NCBI GenBank assembly: GCA_037444075.1
Contig: JBBIND010000007.1
Span: 1-64,000 of the forward strand
Length of the DNA stretch: 64,000 nucleotides
Source: JBBIND01 sp037444075
GTDB taxonomy: Bacteria; Acidobacteriota; Terriglobia; Bryobacterales; Bryobacteraceae
Direction of reading: 5' to 3'
Position numbers and translations under genes: made by a program. The notes under the pieces were generated by a model. It made no database searches, was not told the DNA's origin, and saw nothing but the letters and a program-made list of their open reading frames with translations. Shown piece after piece: positions 9,229 to 15,786 of the stretch. Position 1 is the first letter of the stretch. Each line of letters starts with the position of its first letter.

Positions 9229-10535
9229 AACACCACCAATTGATCGGATCCGGGCCCAGCATCCGCGGCCGAACCGATCTTGGCTTCAAACTCTTCCCGA
9301 AACTTGGTGACCAGAGAAATCATAGGCATGGCGGCCGCGTCGCCCAAGGGACAGAACGTGCGGCCCAGCATGTTGCGCGAGACTTCTTCGATGAGATCCG
9401 CATCACCGGACAAGCCCCGGCCGGCGTGCAGGCGGCCTACCAGCTTCTTGAGCCAATGCGTGCCTTCGCGGCAGGGCACGCACCAGCCGCAGCTTTCATG
9501 CGCGTAGAAGCGCATCAGCCGCAGCGCCGCCGTGACCATGCAGGTGTCCTCGTCCATCACGATCACCGCGGCGGAGCCGAGCATGCTCCCGGCGGCTGCG
9601 AGCGAGTCAAAATCCATGGGCAAGTCACACTCGCCCGCCTTGAGCACCGGGCAGGAAGAGCCGCCGGGGATGACAGCTTTCAAGCGTTTCCCGTTCGGGA
9701 TGCCGCCACCGACTTCGTGAATCAGCCTGAGCAAGTTGAAACCCATCGGCAGTTCGTAAACGCCGGGCTTGTTGATGTGGCCGGAAAGAGCAAATAACCG
9801 CGTGCCGCCGTTCTTCGGCGTTCCCAATGCGGCGAAGGCGGCTCCGCCGTTCAGGATGATCTCCGGCACCGAGCAGAATGTCTCCACGTTATTCAGAACC
9901 GTAGGACACTGAAAAGCTCCGCTCACTGCCGGGAATGGAGGGCGAATGCGCGGATTGCCGCGCTTGCCTTCGAGCGACTCGAGCAAGGCCGATTCCTCAC
10001 CGCATTCATAGCTGCCCGCCCCGGTGTGCGTATAGGCATCAAAATCCATGCCGCTGCCGAGGATGTTGCGCCCGAGGTAACCGCGCGCATACGCTTCGGC
10101 AATGGCCCGGTCCATGATGTCAATGACGTGCCTGTACTCACCGCGGATGTAGATGTAGCCGACGGTGGCTCCCACGGCACGGGCGGCGATGAGCATACCC
10201 TCCAGCAGTTGGTGGGGGTCATTGACCATCAACACGCGGTCTTTGCAGGTGCCGGGTTCGCCTTCGTCGGCGTTGACCACGACGTACTTGGGCTTGGGCG
10301 AGTTCCTGGGGACGAAACCCCACTTCAGCCCCGCCGGGAATCCTGCGCCGCCGCGCCCACGTAACGCGCTCACTTTGACTTCCTGAATGATGTCGTCGGG
10401 CGTCATCGCCAGGGCCTTCTGAAACGCCTGGTAACCCTGGTGGGCTAGGAAGGTGTCAATCCTGGCGGAATCGGGATACTGAAAACGCCGCGTCAGAACT
10501 TTGACTTCCAGGGGGCTCGGTTCATTGAACAGCAT
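9225..10535 (-). CDS. nuoF: NADH-quinone oxidoreductase subunit F (NADH/FMN-binding)
   Basis: This is the entry point of complex I: it binds NADH and FMN and passes electrons to a 4Fe-4S cluster. The glycine-rich nucleotide loop GRGGAGFPAG is at residues 60-69, NADEGEPGT at about 89-97, and the cluster ligands are Cys349, Cys352, Cys355 and Cys395. The length, 436 residues, is typical. The start overlaps the end of nuoE by 14 bases. Confidence 0.97.
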   Translation of the reverse strand: MLFNEPSPLEVKVLTRRFQYPDSARIDTFLAHQGYQAFQKALAMTPDDIIQEVKVSALRGRGGAGFPAGLKWGFVPRNSPKPKYVVVNADEGEPGTCKDRVLMVNDPHQLLEGMLIAARAVGATVGYIYIRGEYRHVIDIMDRAIAEAYARGYLGRNILGSGMDFDAYTHTGAGSYECGEESALLESLEGKRGNPRIRPPFPAVSGAFQCPTVLNNVETFCSVPEIILNGGAAFAALGTPKNGGTRLFALSGHINKPGVYELPMGFNLLRLIHEVGGGIPNGKRLKAVIPGGSSCPVLKAGECDLPMDFDSLAAAGSMLGSAAVIVMDEDTCMVTAALRLMRFYAHESCGWCVPCREGTHWLKKLVGRLHAGRGLSGDADLIEEVSRNMLGRTFCPLGDAAAMPMISLVTKFREEFEAKIGSAADAGPGSDQLVVL

Positions 10536-11022
10536 GGTCCTGGGAACCCTCCTGAAGGGATTCGATCAACCGGTCGAGTTTCTCGATGGTGAGGTGATGG
10601 TGGTAGTCGTAGTTCACCATGATGGCCGGCGCCCAGCTACAGGCGCCAATGCACTCGACTTCCTCAATCGAGAACCGGCCATCGGGAGTCACTTCACCCG
10701 AGCCGATGCCCAGTTTCCGGCAAGCGTGCTCGAAAAGCGCAACGCCCCCGGTGAGAAGGCAGCTGATGTTGGTGCAGATTTGGAGGTTGTGGCGTCCGAG
10801 AGGCTGCTTGCGCAGCATCGAGTAGTAGGAGATGACCTCCTCCACTTCCAGCAGGGTCAGTCCGAGGCGGGAAGCGATCTCACTCACCACTTCCGGGCTC
10901 AAGGAACCGGTCTCGTCCTGCGCAAACAGGAGCATGGGGATGAGGGCAGCCCGCTGTCGGCCCTCCGGATAGCTGGTCAGCAGCTTCTCAAACTTGGTTT
11001 CCAGTTGCGGGGAGAACGTCAT
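10522..11022 (-). CDS. nuoE: NADH-quinone oxidoreductase subunit E (2Fe-2S)
   Basis: This is a thioredoxin-fold subunit of the NADH dehydrogenase module, 166 residues. Its 2Fe-2S cluster N1a ligands are visible as Cys83, Cys88, Cys124 and Cys128, in CTNISC and ECIGAC. It starts three bases after the nuoD stop and overlaps nuoF, so the E-F-G electron-input module is contiguous and coupled. Confidence 0.96.
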   Translation of the reverse strand: MTFSPQLETKFEKLLTSYPEGRQRAALIPMLLFAQDETGSLSPEVVSEIASRLGLTLLEVEEVISYYSMLRKQPLGRHNLQICTNISCLLTGGVALFEHACRKLGIGSGEVTPDGRFSIEEVECIGACSWAPAIMVNYDYHHHLTIEKLDRLIESLQEGSQDHAVQ

Positions 11023-11025
11023 AGC

Positions 11026-12216
11026 TTAACGATCCACGTCTCCTAGGACAAAATCCAGGCTGCCCATGGCGGCTACGGCGTCGGCAATCAGACGTCCTTC
11101 CACCAGGCTCGGCAAGGCCTGCAAGTTGCCAAAACTGGGCGTACGCATGAAGACGCGGTAGGGTTTGGCGGTGCCGTCGCTGACGATGTAGTACGCGAGT
11201 TCACCGCGCGGGCTTTCCACCGCCTGATAGACCTCACCGGGAGGCACGCGGAAGCCCTCGGTGACGATCTTGAAATGGTAGATGAGGGCCTCCATTTGGG
11301 TCTTCATCTTCTCCCGGTCAGGGAGGACAACCTTGGGAGCGTCCGCCCGCCAGGGTCCGCTGGGCATTCCTTCCAGCGCCTGCGTAACGATGCGCGCGCT
11401 CTGCCGCATTTCCTCCAGCCGAACCAGGTAACGGGCGTAGACGTCGCCCTCGGCCCGAGTGGGGATGGCGAAGTCGAACTCTTCGTAGCTGCTGTAGGGT
11501 TCATCCTTGCGGATGTCCCACTGAAGGCCGTGCGCCCGCAGCAACGGACCGGTGACGCCCAGTGCGAGCATGTCTTCCAGCGAGGCGTACGCGACTCCCT
11601 GCGTGCGTTTCAGCCAGATGGGATTGCGCGTAAGCAGGTCTTCGTACTCGTCCACTTTGGAGGGGAAGGCGCGGATGAAACGGTCGACTGCCTTCTGCCA
11701 GCCGCGCGGCGGCTCCAGAGCCAGTCCTCCCACCCGGATGTAGCTGGTCATCATGCGCTGACCGCTGAACATCTCGAAAATTCGCAGGATGTCTTCCCGC
11801 TCGCGGAAGCAGTACAGGAAGACCGTCATGGCGCCGATGTCGAGGGCGTGAGTGCCGAGCCAGACCAGGTGGCTGTTGAGCCGCGTCAGTTCAGCCAGCA
11901 GCACGCGCATCCAGCGTGCCTGCGGAGGGATTTCCAGGCCCAGCAATTTCTCCACCGCCAGGCAGTAGCACAGGTTGTTGGAGAGGTTGGCGAGGTAGTC
12001 CACGCGGTCCGTCAGCGTAACCGCCTGCTGGTAGGTCAGCGCCTCACACTGCTTCTCGATTCCGGTATGCAGGAAACCGATGTCAGGCTCGGCTTTCCTG
12101 ACGATTTCTCCGTCCAGTTCCAGCAGCAGGCGCAGCACTCCGTGCGTAGACGGGTGCTGTGGCCCCATATTGAGGACGGTGTGGGTGGTTTCAGCAGGTA
12201 CGGGCCTATCCTCCAT
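11026..12216 (-). CDS. nuoD: NADH-quinone oxidoreductase subunit D
   Basis: This is the 49 kDa-type subunit that forms the quinone-reduction site with NuoB. The family signature GPQHPSTHGVLRLLLELDGE is near the N-terminus, followed by FLHTGIEKQCE and RVDYLANLSNNLCY, and the C-terminus ends in the usual LDFVLGDVDR. I chose the ATG at 12216 (396 residues) because GGAGA lies five bases upstream and it follows the nuoC stop by ten bases. In-frame ATGs at 12234 and 12258 would overlap nuoC and lack a site. Its obligate partner NuoB is not encoded next to it. Confidence 0.95.
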   Translation of the reverse strand: MEDRPVPAETTHTVLNMGPQHPSTHGVLRLLLELDGEIVRKAEPDIGFLHTGIEKQCEALTYQQAVTLTDRVDYLANLSNNLCYCLAVEKLLGLEIPPQARWMRVLLAELTRLNSHLVWLGTHALDIGAMTVFLYCFREREDILRIFEMFSGQRMMTSYIRVGGLALEPPRGWQKAVDRFIRAFPSKVDEYEDLLTRNPIWLKRTQGVAYASLEDMLALGVTGPLLRAHGLQWDIRKDEPYSSYEEFDFAIPTRAEGDVYARYLVRLEEMRQSARIVTQALEGMPSGPWRADAPKVVLPDREKMKTQMEALIYHFKIVTEGFRVPPGEVYQAVESPRGELAYYIVSDGTAKPYRVFMRTPSFGNLQALPSLVEGRLIADAVAAMGSLDFVLGDVDR

Positions 12217-12226
12217 GCGTTCTCCG

Positions 12227-12715
12227 CTATTCATCCTTGTAGGAGTACTTGTGGCCATGAACCGGGTAGTCTTTGCGCAAGGGGTGACCCTCCCACTCCT
12301 CGGGCATCAGAATCCGCCTCAGATTCGGGTGACCAAGGAATTGAATGCCGAACAGGTCGAACGCCTCCCGCTCGTACCAGTCGGCGCCACGCCAGACGGC
12401 GGTGACGGAATCAAGACTCGGTTCGGCGCCAGGGATCCGGCACTTCAGACGCAGCCGCTCGTGCTGTTGGATCGCATGGAGATGATAGACGACCTCGAAG
12501 CGAGGCTCGGCCGGGTGCCAGTCGACCGCGGTGACGGAACTGATCCGGCTAAAGCCTCTCTCTGAACAGAGGTAGCGGCACGTCTCCAGGATGCGCGCGG
12601 GGTCAATCTCGAGCGTCAGTTCGCCGCGATGGACCCGGCCTGACAGGATCGCGCCCGGACAGGCGTTCTCCAAGGCCACGACCACAGGCAATGTGTGGAC
12701 ATCGGGAGGGAGCAT
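12227..12715 (-). CDS. nuoC: NADH-quinone oxidoreductase subunit C
   Basis: This is the 30 kDa-type scaffold subunit of the peripheral arm, 162 residues. The C-terminal signature WYEREAFDLFGIQFLGHP, followed by LRKDYPV, is typical. It is a stand-alone NuoC rather than a C-D fusion. It begins 14 bases after nuoA ends. In the standard order nuoB would lie here, but neither the 14-base gap nor the NuoC N-terminus contains the NuoB cysteine motifs. Confidence 0.95.
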   Translation of the reverse strand: MLPPDVHTLPVVVALENACPGAILSGRVHRGELTLEIDPARILETCRYLCSERGFSRISSVTAVDWHPAEPRFEVVYHLHAIQQHERLRLKCRIPGAEPSLDSVTAVWRGADWYEREAFDLFGIQFLGHPNLRRILMPEEWEGHPLRKDYPVHGHKYSYKDE

Positions 12716-12729
12716 CGCAAGTCAGCCGG

Positions 12730-13119
12730 CTAGTCTCCATGAACCGCTTCTCCGGACCAGTCGAGCACCCCCTTCTTCCATATGTAGTAGAAGCCCCACA
12801 GAATCACGTCGAAGAACAGGAACATCACCAGGAACCCGTAGAGTCCAAGTTCCCGGTACACCGTCACCCAGGGATACAGGAAGACCACTTCGATATCGAA
12901 GAGGATGAAAATCATCGCCACCAGGTAAAAGTGGACGCTGAAGCGTTCTCGGGCGGAGCCGACCGGCGGAATGCCGCATTCGTAGGGACTATCTTTGGTT
13001 CGGTTGCGGATCTTACGGCCTATCAGATAGGAACCGCCCACCATGGCGGCCGCCACGGCGATGGCAATGCAAATCTGCAACAGCACCGGAAAGTAGATCT
13101 CGCCGTAGGAAGAGGGCAT
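12730..13119 (-). CDS. nuoA: NADH-quinone oxidoreductase subunit A
   Basis: This is a three-helix membrane subunit near the quinone site, 129 residues. The conserved loop DSPYECGIPPVG contains the cysteine that is mobile during the active/deactive transition in studied enzymes. It is followed by RFSVHFYLVAMIFILFDIE, the second helix with its acidic residues. It is the first gene of the operon, about 30 bases downstream of the predicted transcription start. The ribosome site is weak. Confidence 0.96.
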   Translation of the reverse strand: MPSSYGEIYFPVLLQICIAIAVAAAMVGGSYLIGRKIRNRTKDSPYECGIPPVGSARERFSVHFYLVAMIFILFDIEVVFLYPWVTVYRELGLYGFLVMFLFFDVILWGFYYIWKKGVLDWSGEAVHGD

Positions 13120-13158
13120 TCGGATTCAGCCTGACAGTGTGGAGTCCAAGACTTGACT

Positions 13159-13188
13159 ATAATAATGAGGTGCGGGAGCGGGTGTCAA
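13159..13188 (-). promoter_or_regulatory. Predicted sigma70-type promoter of the nuo operon
   Basis: Read on the minus strand there is a perfect TTGACA (-35, 13188-13183), an 18-base spacer and TATTAT (-10, 13164-13159). This places the start of transcription near 13152, about 33 bases before nuoA. The same AT-rich patch contains TATAAT on the plus strand (13158-13163) toward thiS, but without a matching -35. Confidence 0.65.
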
Positions 13189-13219
13189 ACCAGGGCCAGC
13201 GGCCCTGTTGGATTTTTCG

Positions 13220-13441
13220 ATGGCTCAGAACGACGAGCAAATTCAGGTCACGGTGAACGGCGAGCACCTCTCTGTGCCCGCCGGCTTGAACGTTCGCAAG
13301 ATACTGGAAACACTGGACATCGCCCCCGACAGAGTAGCCGTGGAGTTGAACCGCCGGATTGTACCTTCGGGCGAGTGGGAGCAGGCGCTCGTTCCGGACG
13401 GCGCGGAACTGGAAATCGTTCACTTCGTCGGGGGCGGCTGA
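13220..13441 (+). CDS. thiS: Sulfur carrier protein ThiS
   Basis: This is a 73-residue ubiquitin-fold protein of thiazole synthesis. ThiF adenylates its C-terminal glycine and the thiocarboxylate then donates sulfur to ThiG. The features seen are the small size, the N-terminal strand IQVTVNGEHLSV, the motif VAVELNRRIVP typical of ThiS, and the C-terminal VGGG. I use the ATG at 13220; a TTG four codons upstream is possible. No other thiamine gene is adjacent, so it is an orphan here. Other small MoaD/ThiS-type carriers are alternatives, but the motif spacing favours ThiS. Confidence 0.88.
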   Translation: MAQNDEQIQVTVNGEHLSVPAGLNVRKILETLDIAPDRVAVELNRRIVPSGEWEQALVPDGAELEIVHFVGGG

Positions 13442-13488
13442 CGGATTCTTCTCCATATCCCCAGAAAATCCGAGTCCCTATCCCCCTG

Positions 13489-13516
13489 TTGACAAACCTC
13501 TTATCTCAAGTACAAT
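13489..13516 (+). promoter_or_regulatory. Near-consensus sigma70 promoter upstream of the MerR-type regulator
   Basis: A perfect TTGACA at 13489-13494, a 16-base spacer and TACAAT at 13511-13516 lie 38 bases before the regulator's ATG at 13554. It is one of the best promoter matches in the window. The 16-base spacing is ordinary and lacks the stretched 19-base spacer of classical MerR-activated promoters. Confidence 0.7.
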
Positions 13517-13553
13517 TGTTAGGCCCACTTCTTCAAAACGGAAGGCGCACCAC

Positions 13554-14054
13554 ATGTTCAAAACAAAACGAGGCCATCCCGATCCGGCCCCCGAAACTCC
13601 GACCTACACCAGCAGCGAGGTGGCGCGCATTGCCGGCGTCAGCCTTCGTCAACTCCAGTGGTGGGATGAGCGCAAGGTCGTCAGCCCGCGCCATGAGGGG
13701 CATAAGCGTGTCTACCAACCCGGCGAAGTAGTCGAGTTGACCGTCATCGCCGAATTGCGGCGCAAGGGCTTTTCACTTCAGAAAATCCGCCGCGTCCTGC
13801 GCTTCTTACAGCGCGAGATGGGCAAGCGGCTGGTGCAGGTGCTGGAAGGCCAAACGGACTTGCACCTTCTCACCGACGGCAAGAGCATTTATCTGGAAGA
13901 GCGCGAGGAGCGGGTGATCGACCTGCTCAAGAATGCCCGCCAGCCAATGTTTCTGGTCTGCGTGACCGACCAGGCGCGACGCTTGAAACTGACACGGCGG
14001 AAGCCGCAACGCGCTGAAACCGCAGGCTTAGTCCGCCGCCGCCGGGCGATCTGA
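13554..14054 (+). CDS. MerR-family transcriptional regulator
   Basis: The 166-residue protein has a winged helix-turn-helix of the MerR type at about residues 17-85. It contains EVARIAGVSLRQLQWWDERK, a later HKRVYQPGEVVEL wing and RRKGFSLQKIRRVLRF. The C-terminal half has no metal-binding cysteines, so the signal it senses is unknown. ATG 13554 is chosen because the upstream in-frame extension would run through the promoter and into thiS. It is followed by a phosphatase gene on the same strand 49 bases later, which may be co-transcribed. Confidence 0.85.
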   Translation: MFKTKRGHPDPAPETPTYTSSEVARIAGVSLRQLQWWDERKVVSPRHEGHKRVYQPGEVVELTVIAELRRKGFSLQKIRRVLRFLQREMGKRLVQVLEGQTDLHLLTDGKSIYLEEREERVIDLLKNARQPMFLVCVTDQARRLKLTRRKPQRAETAGLVRRRRAI

Positions 14055-14103
14055 AGACTCCGCGCCGCTGCTGGAGTGGTGTAGATTTGAAGTATCCACA
14101 GCC

Positions 14104-15732
14104 ATGGCGCAGCTAACACTCACGTCCCCTGGCGGCCAGACTGTGACAGTGCACGTGGAGGGCAACCGGGCGACGCTGGGACGATCCCAGGATAACGACT
14201 GGAGTTTCCCCGAAGACGAGACACTCTCACGTCATCACGCCGTCATTGAGCAGCGCGGCGAGCGCTGGTGGGCCGCGGACCTGCAGAGCAAGAACGGCAC
14301 GTTCGTGAACGGCGAACGGCTCCGGGCTCCGCAAGCCTTGCGCCCCGGGGACCTGATTACAGCGGGGAGGGTGAAGCTCGCTTTTGAGACGAAGGCGCGT
14401 GATAGCGTGGAAACCGTGGTGTTTGAAAGGGTGGAACCTTCGCTGATTGCCACGGTCACGGACCTCGACAGCTTGCTCGGGCAAGGCCAGGCGGGACCTC
14501 TCAAGGCGCCTGAATCGCTCTGGACAGCACCTGCCAAGGCGCTGCTGCGGGCTGGGCGTGAGTTGGCCTACAGCCGGCCACTGAGTGAACTTTTCACGGT
14601 CATCCTCGACCTGGCCCTGGAGGCGGTAGGCGCCTCGCGAGGGCTGGTCATGACGGGGGAGAAGGGAAATCTCACCGTGCAGGCTTCTCGCGGCGAAGGC
14701 TTCCGTATCAGCACAACCATCCGCAACCGTGTCTTGCTGGAACGAGCTTCGCTGCTGGTGGAGGACACTCAGGCGGAGGCTTCTTTCCGCGAACAGGCCA
14801 GCATCATTTCGCAGAAAGTGCGCACTTTCATGGCCGTCCCTCTGCAGACAGATGAACGCGTCATGGGCTTGCTTTATGTGGACACGCCCGTTCGCAACCC
14901 GAGCTTCAGCTCCGACGACCTGGACCTGCTGACGGTAATGGCCAACATTGCTGCCATTCAGATCGAACGGGTGCGGCTTGCGGAAGTCGAAGAGGCAGAG
15001 CGCTTGCTGGAAGCCGAGCTTTTGCAGGCTGCCGAAATCCAGCAGCGGGTTCTACCGGCGACTCCTCCGTCCATGGAAGGATACGAGTTCGCCGGATACA
15101 ACGCGGCATGCCGGATGGTAGGTGGGGACTGCTTCGATTTCTTCCGGCGCCCCGACGGCCAACTGAAAGTGCTGATCGCGGACGTGGCCGGCAAGGGCAT
15201 GCCCGCCGCGTTGTTGGTGATGAGCCTGCAAGCCAAAGTGCAGGCTATGGGCGAGAGCGAAGACAGCCCGGCAACAGTGTTGTCCCGCCTGAATCGGGGC
15301 ATGGTGGCGAGCAGCCCCGGGAACCGGTTCGCCACTGTATTCCTCGGTTCATTAGCGCCCGCAACCGGGGAGTTTGCTTACGCCAACGCGGGACACAACC
15401 CGCCCTTATGGCTGCGCGGGAACGGCGAGATCACCCTGCTTTCCGACGGAGGGCCAATACTCGGGATCCTGCCGGCTGCGAGCTACCGGGATTACTGGCT
15501 TGAACTCAACCCGGGCGACGTCCTGCTGATGTACAGCGATGGCGTCACCGAAGCTTCCAACGCCGAGGGTGAGGAATTTGGCGTTGAACGGTTGCAGGAC
15601 GTGCTGAAACAGCATGGCGGATCTTCGGCGGAAACGCTGCTTGTGGCGGTCCGGGAGGCAGTGGAGAACTGGGTCGCCGACACTCCTCCCGAGGACGACG
15701 CTACTGTCGTGGTTGTTCGCAGAACAAGGTGA
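14104..15732 (+). CDS. FHA-GAF-PP2C (SpoIIE/RsbU-type) protein phosphatase
   Basis: This is a 542-residue signalling protein. Residues about 22-75 form a forkhead-associated phosphopeptide-binding domain (GRSQDNDW, LSRHHAVIE, SKNGTFVNG). A GAF sensor domain spans roughly 150-300. A linker ending in AEIQQRVLP leads to a PP2C-type phosphatase domain with the metal-binding aspartates in GGDCFDFF, ADVAGKGMPAALL and LLMYSDGVTEA. RsbU-like enzymes dephosphorylate anti-sigma-factor antagonists, but no such partner is encoded nearby. The FHA domain suggests control by a Ser/Thr kinase encoded elsewhere. It is convergent with nrdJ. Confidence 0.93.
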   Translation: MAQLTLTSPGGQTVTVHVEGNRATLGRSQDNDWSFPEDETLSRHHAVIEQRGERWWAADLQSKNGTFVNGERLRAPQALRPGDLITAGRVKLAFETKARDSVETVVFERVEPSLIATVTDLDSLLGQGQAGPLKAPESLWTAPAKALLRAGRELAYSRPLSELFTVILDLALEAVGASRGLVMTGEKGNLTVQASRGEGFRISTTIRNRVLLERASLLVEDTQAEASFREQASIISQKVRTFMAVPLQTDERVMGLLYVDTPVRNPSFSSDDLDLLTVMANIAAIQIERVRLAEVEEAERLLEAELLQAAEIQQRVLPATPPSMEGYEFAGYNAACRMVGGDCFDFFRRPDGQLKVLIADVAGKGMPAALLVMSLQAKVQAMGESEDSPATVLSRLNRGMVASSPGNRFATVFLGSLAPATGEFAYANAGHNPPLWLRGNGEITLLSDGGPILGILPAASYRDYWLELNPGDVLLMYSDGVTEASNAEGEEFGVERLQDVLKQHGGSSAETLLVAVREAVENWVADTPPEDDATVVVVRRTR

Positions 15733-15734
15733 GC

Positions 15735-15764
15735 GCTGCCGGAACCCGGCGGGGTTCCGGCAGC
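15735..15764. terminator. Strong stem-loop between convergent genes
   Basis: GCTGCCGGAACCC (15735-15747) pairs perfectly with GGGTTCCGGCAGC (15752-15764) around a four-base GGCG loop, immediately after the phosphatase stop. It can end transcription from both converging genes. There is no run of T on either side, so it is not a classical intrinsic terminator and may instead protect 3' ends. Confidence 0.6.
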
Positions 15765-15786
15765 CGGCCACCAAAGCGCGCCGGAA

